Positions 55,871 through 64,000 of a stretch of DNA of 64,000 nucleotides are shown here, piece after piece (the first letter of the stretch is position 1; every line of letters starts with the position of its first letter). Source of the stretch: Vibrio atypicus (GTDB lineage: Bacteria; Pseudomonadota; Gammaproteobacteria; Enterobacterales; Vibrionaceae); assembly GCF_009811315.1 (NCBI RefSeq), contig NZ_BLID01000002.1:295831-359830 (forward strand), in the 5' to 3' direction. The notes beneath the pieces are model-generated. The model did no database searches. It had not been told where the DNA came from and saw only the letters and a list, made by a program, of their open reading frames with translations. The translations under genes and the position numbers were made by a program.

Positions 55871-57805
55871 TTAAGAAGACTTACGCACGCGTAAGTACCA
55901 CTCAGAAAGCAAACGCACTTGTTTCTCGGTATAACCTTTCTCCATCATACGAGCGACAAAGTCGTCGTGTTTCTTCTGGTCTTCAGAAGAGGTTTTCGTG
56001 TTGAAAGAAATAACAGGGAGAAGTTCTTCTGTGTTCGAGAACATTTTCTTCTCAATCACAGTACGAAGCTTCTCATAGCTGGTCCAAACTGGGTTTTGGC
56101 CGTTATTGTTTGCGCGGGCACGAAGTACAAAGTTGACGATCTCATTTCGGAAATCTTTCGGGTTACTAATGCCCGCTGTTTTTTCGATTTTCTCTAGTTC
56201 ATTGTTTAATGCAGAGCGGTCAAACAACTGACCCGTTTCTGGATCGCGGTACTCTTGATCTTGAATCCAGAAGTCAGCGTAGGTGACGTAGCGGTCAAAA
56301 ATGTTTTGGCCATATTCAGAGTAAGATTCTAAGTAGGCGGTTTGAATTTCTTTACCAATGAACTCAACGTAACGCGGTACTAAATAGCCTTTAAGGAACT
56401 CTAGGTATTTCTCTGCCGTTTCTTGAGGGAACTGCTCGCGTTCGATTTGTTGTTCAATGACGTAGAAGAGGTGAACTGGGTTCGCTGCAACTTCGGTTTG
56501 ATCAAAGTTGAAAACGCGTGAAAGAATCTTAAACGCGAAACGTGTCGATAGACCTGACATACCTTCATCAACCCCTGCGAAGTCACGGTACTCTTGGTAA
56601 CTTTTCGCTTTCGGGTCGGTATCTTTTAGTGTCTCGCCATCGTAAACACGCATCTTGGAGAAGATAGACGAGTTTTCAGGATCTTTAAGTCGAGAGAGAA
56701 TACTGAACTGGGAAAGAAGCTCTAGCGTACTAGGCGAGCATGGTGCCTTAGACAACTCTGAATGATCCAGTAGCTTTTGGTAAATCTTCACTTCTTCAGA
56801 AACACGCAGACAGTACGGTACTTTCACAATGTAGACACGGTCTAGGAAAGCTTCGTTGTTCTTGTTGTTACGGAAAGTTTGCCACTCTGATTCGTTCGAG
56901 TGAGCGAGAATCATACCATCGAAAGGCAGTGCCGATAGGCCTTCAGTACCGTTGTAGTTACCTTCTTGAGTCGCAGTAAGTAAAGGGTGAAGCACTTTGA
57001 TCGGTGCTTTAAACATCTCTACAAATTCCATTAGACCTTGGTTCGCTCGACAAAGGGCACCTGAGTAGCTGTAAGCATCTGGGTCGTCTTGAGAGAAGTG
57101 CTCCAATTGGCGAATGTCGACTTTACCCACTAAAGATGAAATGTCTTGGTTGTTTTCATCGCCTGGTTCAGTTTTCGCAATCGCAAGTTGATCAAGAATC
57201 GATGGACGGACTTTCACTACTTTAAATTTGGAAATGTCGCCGCCAAACTCATGCAGACGTTTTGCAGCCCAAGGTGACATGATAGAGCGTAAATAACGTT
57301 TTTCGATGCCGTATTCTTGTTTCAGCAACTCGCCATCCTCAGTCACATCAAATAGACAGAATGGATGGTCATTAACTGGACTGCGTTCACCATTTGCAGA
57401 TAGTACATAAACGGGTACTTGTTGCATTAAGGCTTTGAGTTTTTCAGCCAATGATGATTTACCGCCACCCACGGGGCCGAGTAAATAAAGAATCTGTTTG
57501 CGTTCTTCAAGGCCTTGGGCAGCATGTTTTAGGTAGGAGACAATTTGTTCAATTGCATCTTCCATACCATAGAAATCTTTGAAGGTTTCGTAGCGCGAAA
57601 TGACACGGTTTGAAAAAATACGACTTAGATGGGGATCTTGGGCTGTATCGATGATCTCTGGTTCCCCGATTGCCATAAGAAGTCGCTCAGCGGCATTGGC
57701 GTAAGCGCTCTTGTCATCTTTACAAAGACCAAGAAAGTCCTGTAACGACAGTTCCTCATCCTTGGAGGCTTCGTAGCGTGCTTGAAAATGGTCGAAAATA
57801 CTCAT
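55871..57805 (-). CDS. yeaG: PrkA family AAA+ serine protein kinase (YeaG)
   Basis: A 644-residue AAA+ protein. The start at 57805 has AGAGGGGAA upstream and gives the exact E. coli YeaG length; the frame from 57850 adds 15 unsupported residues. The AAA core carries Walker A GPVGGGKS at residues 110-117 and the ILAHSNESEW segment; the C-terminal domain resembles a kinase fold. PrkA has been described as a serine kinase, and the Bacillus member as an ATP-dependent protease, so the activity is open. First gene of prkA-yeaH-spoVR, which in E. coli responds to nitrogen and general stress. Confidence 0.95.
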   Translation of the reverse strand: MSIFDHFQARYEASKDEELSLQDFLGLCKDDKSAYANAAERLLMAIGEPEIIDTAQDPHLSRIFSNRVISRYETFKDFYGMEDAIEQIVSYLKHAAQGLEERKQILYLLGPVGGGKSSLAEKLKALMQQVPVYVLSANGERSPVNDHPFCLFDVTEDGELLKQEYGIEKRYLRSIMSPWAAKRLHEFGGDISKFKVVKVRPSILDQLAIAKTEPGDENNQDISSLVGKVDIRQLEHFSQDDPDAYSYSGALCRANQGLMEFVEMFKAPIKVLHPLLTATQEGNYNGTEGLSALPFDGMILAHSNESEWQTFRNNKNNEAFLDRVYIVKVPYCLRVSEEVKIYQKLLDHSELSKAPCSPSTLELLSQFSILSRLKDPENSSIFSKMRVYDGETLKDTDPKAKSYQEYRDFAGVDEGMSGLSTRFAFKILSRVFNFDQTEVAANPVHLFYVIEQQIEREQFPQETAEKYLEFLKGYLVPRYVEFIGKEIQTAYLESYSEYGQNIFDRYVTYADFWIQDQEYRDPETGQLFDRSALNNELEKIEKTAGISNPKDFRNEIVNFVLRARANNNGQNPVWTSYEKLRTVIEKKMFSNTEELLPVISFNTKTSSEDQKKHDDFVARMMEKGYTEKQVRLLSEWYLRVRKSS

Positions 57806-58163
57806 AATGAATTCCCCTCTGAACCTGTCAAACTGACAATAAACCCGCATAGAAAAGCAAAATCCTTTCTAATTTAAGCCTAGTTGCTTTTTGGAATTTT
57901 GCTTAAAAAATATGTGTTTAATTGCAAAGTGTGATGAAAATTAGAATTTGGTTATCTAGAGGAGTTCTAGTGATTTGAAGGCTTGAAATTTTGGCTTGTG
58001 TTTGAAACAGATCCCCAAAAAACTTATTCACTAAATCAATGTGATTATTAAAAACAGCTCATTTTTGCCGCCTAAAAGGGAGGTTAAGAGATGTGGTGAT
58101 TTGATTAATGGTATTTCATTCTATATAATCGCGCGGTATTGTTCACCAAAGGCAACTCTAGCG
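57806..58163. other. Divergent control region between prkA and the MipA gene
   Basis: 358 bases without a gene. The right part holds a strong sigma-70 promoter for the MipA gene. The promoter of the prkA operon must be on the left, but I cannot place it; it is probably RpoS-dependent as in E. coli. Confidence 0.45.
58101..58129 (+). promoter_or_regulatory. Sigma-70 promoter of the MipA/OmpV gene
   Basis: TTGATT (58101-58106) and consensus TATAAT (58124-58129) are spaced by exactly 17 bp. Predicted start near 58136, 28 bases before the ATG at 58164. Confidence 0.7.
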
Positions 58164-58928
58164 ATGAAAAATTGGTTTAAGTGGTTCGTTTTTTCAGCGG
58201 TTTTTACGACTTCTACTGTTTATGCAAACATCTCCCAATGGTCAATTGGAGGTGCGGCTTCCTATTCGCCAGCTGTATACAAAGATACGCCATCGAATAA
58301 AACGGTAATACCAATGATCGGTTATGAAGGTAGCCACTTTTTCCTTCGAGGATTTAGCGCTGGTTATCGAATGCTGCCGGTTGGCTCTCCGCAAAATATA
58401 GTTTTTCGAGTGGTGTACGATCCTAGAACATTAAAGCCAGAAGATTCAGATGATCCAGCGATCCAGCTAATGGATGAACGAAAGGCCTCTATTCTGGGCG
58501 GTGTGAGTTATCAAATGATTACTTTGGCTGGTATGTTTGAAATTACAGCAGGTAGTGATTTGAGGTTTGTTCACAACGGACTTTACGCAGAGGCCGCATG
58601 GCGATTACCGATTCGTCGTCGTGGTTGGGCTGTAACCCCTGCAATTGGTTATGCTTATAACAGCTCACGATTGAATGACCATTTATATGGAGTTAGCAGT
58701 AGTGAGGCTAATAAAGCTCAGGCAGCTGGGCACAATATCGAAGAGTTCGAAGCCAGTTGGGATGGTCAATATTTTATTGGTCTTTCTGGATATATGCATT
58801 TGACACCCCATATCCGTGTGACAGGTGGTATTCGTTACACCAACCTTGAAGGGGAGGTTCAATACAGTCCGTTAGTTGAAAATGGTGTTTATACGAGCGC
58901 GAATGTAGGAGTTGCATACGTGTTTTAA
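58164..58928 (+). CDS. MipA/OmpV family outer-membrane protein
   Basis: A 254-residue outer-membrane beta-barrel. I start it at 58164, where the signal peptide begins (MKNWFKWFVFSAVFTTSTVYA, cut before NISQ); the frame opens at 58041 but crosses the promoter. The mature part alternates in the pattern of beta-strands, ending TSANVGVAYVF with a C-terminal aromatic, as expected for BamA insertion. Members include MipA, a scaffold for the PBP1B-MltA complex in E. coli, and OmpV of Vibrio. Which one it resembles most cannot be told by eye. Confidence 0.87.
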   Translation: MKNWFKWFVFSAVFTTSTVYANISQWSIGGAASYSPAVYKDTPSNKTVIPMIGYEGSHFFLRGFSAGYRMLPVGSPQNIVFRVVYDPRTLKPEDSDDPAIQLMDERKASILGGVSYQMITLAGMFEITAGSDLRFVHNGLYAEAAWRLPIRRRGWAVTPAIGYAYNSSRLNDHLYGVSSSEANKAQAAGHNIEEFEASWDGQYFIGLSGYMHLTPHIRVTGGIRYTNLEGEVQYSPLVENGVYTSANVGVAYVF

Positions 58929-59090
58929 ACCAAAGCTAAGCCATGCACACGTAATAGTGACAAAAATAGCACTTACTTCTAGCATTTTTCACACTTTCAG
59001 AGCTAAGTCATGATTTATTTTTGAGCTCGAAATTATAATGGTCACTGATTTATACCAATATCTTATAAATATCATAAAAGTGACAAACTA

Positions 59091-60977
59091 ATGCTTAAAA
59101 AATTATCGCTTAAAAACAAACTCGCTATTTCAGCGAGCGCTGCAATTATAGTCGGGGGACTATGTGTGGAAGCTCTTTCTTTTAGAGCTTCCTTGGAAAG
59201 GTTAGATAACGATATCGAACAGAGGCTTGAGAGCACGATATCGTCTTATAGCCAATATGTGTCGGATTGGATCTATTCTAAAGAACGACCGATGATGTCA
59301 TTGGCGAATGATGTTGAAAAAAGTGCGATTGTCACTCACTTGAAGCAAGTTAAAGATTCAGCGGGCTTTGATAATGTGTTCTTGGCCTACCCAGACGGTA
59401 CTCAAGACAATGCCAATGGTGTAGTTCTTCCACCTGGTAATGATGACCCAAGAGAGTGGGGGTGGTACAAGAGTGCTGTTAACAACCCATCAAAAGTCTT
59501 TATGGATAACCCAACTGTAGCGGCTGCTACAGGAGCCAATGTCGTTTCGTTAGGTAAAGCGATTAATCTGCATAGCCAGCAAGTTGTCTTGGGGGCTGAT
59601 GTTGAAATTACCGACATTCTCAACAGCATGGGTAAAGTGATTCTTCCTGGTGAAGGGTTTATGTTTATCATGAATCCGGAGGGAAATATTTTTACCCATC
59701 AAGACACAAGCTTACTTAATCAACCCTTAAACAAACTTGGTGTCGATTTAGACGTTGTTTTGCAAGCGGTTCAGTCTGGACGAGATGTTTTTACGGAAGT
59801 CTATGGAAAAGAGTCGGTTGTCCATGCGAAAAGTATCCCGAATACAGATCTTGTTACTGTGGTTGTGATTGATCATGATTCACTTATTTCGCCTCTATTT
59901 GATGCTGTTTGGGGCCAAATGTTGGTGACGGGTGTGATTGTGGTGATCTGCACTCTTTTGTTCAATATTCTGTGTAACATACTTTTCCGACCTTTGAATC
60001 ACGTTTCCAACGCACTGGAACAAATTGCCAATGGTAGCGGTGATTTAACTCAACGAATCGAGATTGAAGCGCAAGATGAAGTTGGAAAGCTTGCGATGAA
60101 CTTCAATACATTCGTAGCGAGTTTGCAGCAGCTAATTGGACATATTCGCGAACAGTCTTACCAACTTACTGAGCAATCTGAGCGTACGACAGTTCGAGCA
60201 CAAGCTTCAGTGAATGAAATTCATCATCAGCAGCAAGAGATCACCATGGTTGCAACTGCGGTTACAGAGCTGGCAAGTGCGACTCAAGAAATTGCGTCTC
60301 ATGCAGAACAAACCGCTCAAGCTGCACAAAATTCAACGGTGAGCACGGATAATGGGCATGAGTTGGTTATTAATACGAAAGGCTCAATCAACAAACTGGC
60401 AACTGAATTGGAAAGCGCAAGTGATGTAGTTAGCGCACTGGATCGTCACGCTCAAGAGATATCTACAGTGCTAGCGACTATCCAAGGCATTGCTGAGCAA
60501 ACTAATTTGTTAGCCCTTAATGCTGCTATTGAGGCGGCGCGCGCTGGAGAGCAAGGTCGTGGCTTTGCGGTAGTTGCGGATGAAGTTCGAGTGTTGTCAC
60601 AAAGAACACATTCCTCGACGGAAGAGATAAAAGCGACGATTGATATTTTGCAAACAACGACAGCAAAAGCTGTATCGATTATGGAGAGTAGTGCTGATTT
60701 AGCAGGTAACTCAGTGGTTGATGCCGATCGCGCTGCTGGTGCTTTGGAAGAAATCAATGCAGCGGTAGCGTTGATCAGTGATATGGCAACACAAATTGCG
60801 ACAGCAGCAGAAGAGCAAACACATGTGACTAGTGAGATTACGCAGAATATTACATCGATTAAAGATGTTGCAGATCAACTAGTGATAGGGGTGAATGACA
60901 GCTCAGAAGAATCGATACAAGTTAAGAACCAGGCGCAAGAGTTAAGTGCAAAAGTAGCTACCTTCAAGTTATCTTAG
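59091..60977 (+). CDS. Methyl-accepting chemotaxis protein with dCache-like sensor
   Basis: A 628-residue transmembrane chemoreceptor. Helix 1 is at about 9-30 and helix 2 at about 275-300. The periplasmic part (~250 aa) has dCache_1 features: the FLAYPDGT strand and [11 protein letters not shown], close to the amino-acid-binding R-x-W-Y pattern, but not the full motif. A HAMP domain (about 300-352) and the MCP signalling domain follow, with the identical hairpin tip [20 protein letters not shown]. No pentapeptide end. Ligand is unknown; amino acid is a guess. Sits between an OmpV-like gene and converging yfbU. Confidence 0.94.
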   Translation: MLKKLSLKNKLAISASAAIIVGGLCVEALSFRASLERLDNDIEQRLESTISSYSQYVSDWIYSKERPMMSLANDVEKSAIVTHLKQVKDSAGFDNVFLAYPDGTQDNANGVVLPPGNDDPREWGWYKSAVNNPSKVFMDNPTVAAATGANVVSLGKAINLHSQQVVLGADVEITDILNSMGKVILPGEGFMFIMNPEGNIFTHQDTSLLNQPLNKLGVDLDVVLQAVQSGRDVFTEVYGKESVVHAKSIPNTDLVTVVVIDHDSLISPLFDAVWGQMLVTGVIVVICTLLFNILCNILFRPLNHVSNALEQIANGSGDLTQRIEIEAQDEVGKLAMNFNTFVASLQQLIGHIREQSYQLTEQSERTTVRAQASVNEIHHQQQEITMVATAVTELASATQEIASHAEQTAQAAQNSTVSTDNGHELVINTKGSINKLATELESASDVVSALDRHAQEISTVLATIQGIAEQTNLLALNAAIEAARAGEQGRGFAVVADEVRVLSQRTHSSTEEIKATIDILQTTTAKAVSIMESSADLAGNSVVDADRAAGALEEINAAVALISDMATQIATAAEEQTHVTSEITQNITSIKDVADQLVIGVNDSSEESIQVKNQAQELSAKVATFKLS

Positions 60978-60984
60978 GGGTGTT

Positions 60985-61011
60985 AAAAAGGGACCGAAAG
61001 GTCCCTTTTTT
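60985..61011. terminator. Bidirectional terminator between the chemoreceptor and yfbU
   Basis: GGGACC pairs with GGTCCC around a GAAA loop, extended by A and T runs on both sides. Confidence 0.88.
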
Positions 61012-61047
61012 GAATGGCTTTATATGTGCCATACACTAGCTAACTAG

Positions 61048-61548
61048 TTAAGCATTGAAGATTTGCTTAAGTTCGTTGGCACATAAATGGTATTGGCGTG
61101 GGCAATTACGCCAAGTAGTTAGCATACGGCGGTATTTCTCTTGCATTGGCATTTGAGAATTGAAGTTGTGTTCAGCTTTTTCAAACTGAGAGTACAAACC
61201 TTCAGAGTCCGTCAGGAAACGTACGTAATTAACTAACTGAGCTTCAGAAGCGGCATCAAAGCCTAAGAAGATTAGACGACGCTGGTCGACATCTTTACGT
61301 TCTTCTTCAGTTAGCATTTTGTTTGATTCTTGCATCGCGTGATACATTTCCATCGTGTCAATGACTTCACGACATTCAGCCTCACTTAAGCGTCCAAAGT
61401 CTTTGTTCAGTTCACTCATTTGTAGCTCGTATCCGCGTTCCACGATGGTCTGCAGACGTTTATATTTTGCTGCATTTTCAGGGTCCATCTGTGACATCAG
61501 AGAGTATTGGTTTGAAAGAATCAAGCGTTGAGCGTTGGTCATTTCCAT
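61048..61548 (-). CDS. yfbU: YfbU family protein
   Basis: A 166-residue, mostly helical cytosolic protein with the YfbU family pattern: [15 protein letters not shown] at the start and [19 protein letters not shown] in the middle. Function is not established. In E. coli yfbU lies next to yfbV and ackA-pta; here it is 45 kb from yfbV, so the E. coli grouping has been broken. It stands alone between a terminator and the CbiM-like gene. Confidence 0.93.
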   Translation of the reverse strand: MEMTNAQRLILSNQYSLMSQMDPENAAKYKRLQTIVERGYELQMSELNKDFGRLSEAECREVIDTMEMYHAMQESNKMLTEEERKDVDQRRLIFLGFDAASEAQLVNYVRFLTDSEGLYSQFEKAEHNFNSQMPMQEKYRRMLTTWRNCPRQYHLCANELKQIFNA

Positions 61549-61673
61549 GTTGGCCTCACTATAATAATCTAATACATTTTTAATGTGCTTAGGTTATCTG
61601 TTCAAAGAATTATGAAACATGATCTCAACACATATTTAATATGAAAAGTACAAAGAACAGTCAGAAAAGTGTG

Positions 61674-62339
61674 TCATTTTTTATGGTAATGATTATAGAT
61701 GTAATCGCGGTCAGAAAAGACTCTTAGCCACTCAGGCTTAAAGACACAGAACATGGTCAGAGCCATCCCATTAATGAGGCCTTCAGGAAAAGCCAATAGT
61801 GGTACGAATATTAGATAATTGTCGACAATGGTTGTCCAATCGTACGCGTCAAGGAAGAATAAATAGGCGCCACTCGAAAGAAGATGCAGTGTTCCCGTTA
61901 GGGCTCCATTTAAAAACCCCGCGACAAAAATAAAGACAAAAATGTTTCTTGGTAAAAAATGATAACTGAATAGGAAAACAGCGTAGCTAGTTGCAATCGG
62001 AATTAAGCAGGATAGCAAGATGTATTCGGGAAGCTGGAATAGTGAGAGCTCAGTAGTCGTTGTTAGTAGAAAGCCAATGATGACAGACAATACAATGGCG
62101 ACTCGCCAGCCGTACATTAACGTAAGAGTGGTCAGTGCTAAAAAGTGGATGGAAAGTCCTGCTTTAACTCCGGCTTGGGCGGACCAAAGTAGTGTAAAAA
62201 GGATAATAACAGCAAAAGTAAGATGCTGAAAATTACGCTCATGGATGAATTTAGGCCAAAATACACTCGTCACATCTCGCCAGACTAGTGGTACAAAGAG
62301 CAGTATGATGATTAACGCAAACAACTCGTTTAATAACAT
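61674..62339 (-). CDS. CbiM-like energy-coupling factor transporter permease (COG3235)
   Basis: A 221-residue integral membrane protein with six to seven hydrophobic helices. It resembles CbiM-type substrate-binding components: the VKAGLSIHFLALTTLTLMYGWRVAIV stretch and the end motif LLAFPEGLINGMALTMF. Such proteins normally bind Ni2+ or Co2+ and work with CbiQ and CbiO, but neither partner is nearby, and the usual metal-binding N-terminal MH motif is absent. It follows pflA on the same strand, behind a palindromic terminator, with GAGG before its ATG. Metal or other substrate is unknown. Confidence 0.8.
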   Translation of the reverse strand: MLLNELFALIIILLFVPLVWRDVTSVFWPKFIHERNFQHLTFAVIILFTLLWSAQAGVKAGLSIHFLALTTLTLMYGWRVAIVLSVIIGFLLTTTTELSLFQLPEYILLSCLIPIATSYAVFLFSYHFLPRNIFVFIFVAGFLNGALTGTLHLLSSGAYLFFLDAYDWTTIVDNYLIFVPLLAFPEGLINGMALTMFCVFKPEWLRVFSDRDYIYNHYHKK

Positions 62340-62349
62340 ATTGACCTCA

Positions 62350-62383
62350 AAAAAATACCAACCTAATTAGGTTGGTATTTTTT
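62350..62383. terminator. Terminator between pflA and the CbiM-like gene
   Basis: A perfect palindrome centred at 62366/62367 (core ACCTAATTAGGT) with A and T runs gives a strong hairpin on either strand. It ends pflA and overlaps the CbiM-like gene's leader. Confidence 0.88.
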
Positions 62384-62405
62384 ATGAAAAGGGCGGAGTA
62401 TGGTA

Positions 62406-63146
62406 TTAGTATTTTACGTTTGAGTGATATTGCTCAAGAATTGATACTATTTTATCCATTGTCTCTTTTGATGGAGGGTTAACACCATCTAGAGGGTAAT
62501 CATGGCCTAAAGCTTCCCATTTGTGAGCGCCTAACTTGTGGTAAGGCAGAAGCTCGATTTTCTCGATATTGTCCATATCCTTGATAAAGTCACCTAGCAT
62601 GTGGGCCGCTTCTTCATCATCCGTATACCCAGGCACAACAACATAACGAATCCAAGTTTTTTGGCCAAGCTTATGAAGGTAGCGTGCAAAGTCGAGCGTA
62701 CGTTTATTTGATACACCGATGAAGTCATGGTGGATTTCATCTTTCATGTGCTTGAGGTCAAGCATCACCAAGTCAGTGGCTTCAAGAACTTCATCAACCA
62801 CGTCCGTATGTTTACGGATATAACCGTTTGTATCAAGACAAGTGTGTATACCTTCCGCTTGAGCTGCGCGGAAGAAATCGCGAATAAACTCTGGTTGCAG
62901 CATTGCCTCACCACCAGAACATGTAACGCCGCCGCCAGAGGCGTTCATAAAGTGGCGGTAGCTTTTTGCCTCATTAATGATCTCTTCAACCGTCACTTCT
63001 TTACCGCCATGTGTGTCCCAAGTGTCTCTATTGTGACAATACATACAGCGCATTAAGCAGCCTTGCATAAACACGATAAAACGGATTCCAGGTCCATCTA
63101 CAGTTCCGCAAGACTCGAAAGAATGAATACGACCGGTTGTTGACAT
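62406..63146 (-). CDS. pflA: Pyruvate formate-lyase 1-activating enzyme
   Basis: Radical SAM enzyme that installs the glycyl radical on pyruvate formate-lyase. The 246-residue protein has the iron-sulfur motif C30-x3-C34-x2-C37 (CLMRCMYC), the [16 protein letters not shown]-binding segment, and the [20 protein letters not shown]-terminal region. Length is exactly that of E. coli PflA. The pflB gene is not in the window and probably lies to the right, beyond the chemoreceptor gene. Used in anaerobic growth with the acetate pathway ackA-pta. Confidence 0.97.
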   Translation of the reverse strand: MSTTGRIHSFESCGTVDGPGIRFIVFMQGCLMRCMYCHNRDTWDTHGGKEVTVEEIINEAKSYRHFMNASGGGVTCSGGEAMLQPEFIRDFFRAAQAEGIHTCLDTNGYIRKHTDVVDEVLEATDLVMLDLKHMKDEIHHDFIGVSNKRTLDFARYLHKLGQKTWIRYVVVPGYTDDEEAAHMLGDFIKDMDNIEKIELLPYHKLGAHKWEALGHDYPLDGVNPPSKETMDKIVSILEQYHSNVKY

Positions 63147-63373
63147 GAGCTCATCTCTAATAAGTTATTTGTGCGTTATTTTATTACAAAAAGTGGGGTT
63201 TAAATAGGGCTTGGGAACGTTATCGACAACATTTTGCTAAATAAGAAAAAAAAACATACTTGGGCTAAAATGTATGTTATAAAAATGTTATAAAAGATAA
63301 TGATATTAATAAAAATTACAACATTATGGCTAGGCGCGTGTTTTTACATCCTATTGATGTTTAAGGAATATTT

Positions 63374-64000
63374 ATGAATATGCTTGCGCTATCACAAAAA
63401 CAAAAAGTGATGTTGTTCTTAGTCATACTGACGCTTGGGTTTGTCCTTTTAGCGTGGTTCTCAGCATCTCGGTTAACGCAAATGAGCGAGCAATATCATG
63501 CGAGTAGTGATATTGCGGTAGGCTCTATGTCCATTTATCAAACGCAGAGTCAAATCCTTACTCTGAGTAGCGAATTAGATAACCTCAATGGCTCGCAAGT
63601 TCAGCAAGCGAAACAAGACATTACTGCAATTGTTGACGCAGTAAAAGTGAATGCAGAGTTCTTAGCGCAGCTTGACCTTTCCAATCAATCGAATACGTTA
63701 AAGAGTACGGTGAGTAACTTTGAGTCCGCGGCTAACCCTTGGCTGGACTTAAAGCAAGAACTCGGATTTAGTATTGATGAAGGTAAACTGGGTGAGTTAA
63801 AGCAGCTCGCGACCATCATCGAGAAAAAGATCGAAGAAACAGGGATGGTAACGCTCAACTCAGATTTCCAAGCAATGGTTAAATCACAGCAAAACTACCT
63901 ACTTCAACCGAATGAAAAAAACCTTAAGTTGTTTAATCGAGCAATGGCTGGTTTTGAAAGTATGTCCAATGTTTATGCAATGTTGGACCTTTATGAAAAA
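63374..64000 (+). CDS. Methyl-accepting chemotaxis protein (3' partial)
   Basis: A frame that opens with ATG at 63374 (AAGGA before it) and is still open at the last base; 209 codons are visible. Helix 1 is at about residues 13-30 (MLFLVILTLGFVLLAWF), followed by a long helical periplasmic region with QSQILTLSSELDNLNG and the QNYLLQPNEKNLKLFNRAM segment, matching the HBM (helical bimodular) class of chemoreceptor sensor. The HAMP and signalling domains must lie beyond the edge. HBM receptors bind organic acids in Pseudomonas; the ligand here is unknown. Confidence 0.85.
   Translation, partial: MNMLALSQKQKVMLFLVILTLGFVLLAWFSASRLTQMSEQYHASSDIAVGSMSIYQTQSQILTLSSELDNLNGSQVQQAKQDITAIVDAVKVNAEFLAQLDLSNQSNTLKSTVSNFESAANPWLDLKQELGFSIDEGKLGELKQLATIIEKKIEETGMVTLNSDFQAMVKSQQNYLLQPNEKNLKLFNRAMAGFESMSNVYAMLDLYEK

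Noticed and set aside
1..64000. Search for CRISPR arrays, IS elements, integron attC sites, tRNAs and rRNAs
   Set aside because: No repeat arrays, transposase, integrase or tRNA-like folds were noticed; only the SRP RNA is present.

Overview
The window is a stretch of chromosome from a marine gammaproteobacterium, almost certainly a Vibrio. The signs are the Vibrio-type FadR with its ~40-residue insertion, CsiV, a VC1899-like CARF nuclease between fadR and a chemoreceptor, two further chemoreceptor genes, and a gene order (ald/lrp-ftsK-dsbB-nhaB-fadR-...-ndh-...-mfd-plzB-lolCDE-comEC-msbA-lpxK-kdsB-spoVR-yeaHG-...-pflA) that matches my memory of the V. cholerae large chromosome. I cannot name the species. 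Nearly all of it is core genome. I see no insertion sequence, prophage, integron, tRNA, 16S/23S/5S rRNA or CRISPR array.

Layout. 1-1.7 kb: the 3' part of a substrate-binding-domain/GGDEF protein, then the SRP RNA gene ffs. 2.2-7.9 kb: oligopeptide importer oppABCDF. 8.0-11.6 kb: glutathionyl-hydroquinone reductase, a PAP2-type membrane phosphatase and an MgtC/DUF4010 membrane protein. 11.6-15.9 kb: acetate node (ackA-pta, transcribed leftward) and divergent yfbV. 16.2-18.8 kb: an exported oxidative-defence cluster (catalase, ankyrin protein, Cu/Zn superoxide dismutase). 18.9-23.8 kb: ald, divergent lrp, and ftsK. 23.9-28.9 kb: dsbB, nhaB, divergent fadR, and an orphan CARF-PD-(D/E)XK protein. 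29-31 kb: a chemoreceptor.

31.2-37.9 kb: hinT, three lipoprotein genes ending in lpoB, thiK, ycfP, ndh and an acetyltransferase. 38.1-43.0 kb (leftward): plzB-like gene, mfd, csiV. 43.1-52.9 kb: an envelope-biogenesis run: lolCDE, comEC (with divergent DUF2062), msbA, lpxK, a Trm112-like gene, kdsB. 52.9-57.8 kb (leftward): the prkA(yeaG)-yeaH-spoVR stress module. 58.1-64 kb: a MipA/OmpV outer-membrane protein, a dCache chemoreceptor, yfbU, a CbiM-like ECF permease, pflA, and the start of a third chemoreceptor that runs off the end.

How the genes work together. Three themes recur: building the envelope (lpoB and csiV for peptidoglycan, lolCDE for lipoprotein export, msbA/lpxK/kdsB for lipid A and Kdo); switching between aerobic and fermentative energy metabolism (ackA-pta, pflA, and ndh with a perfect FNR palindrome just downstream of a strong promoter); and stress or redox handling. 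The best candidates for under-described biology are the orphan CARF nuclease with a changed ligand-site signature, the exported catalase-ankyrin-SodC set, the PrkA-YeaH-SpoVR triad, the lone CbiM-like permease behind pflA, and some structured leader regions. Start codons were moved inward where a Shine-Dalgarno sequence, signal peptide or usual family length supported it.
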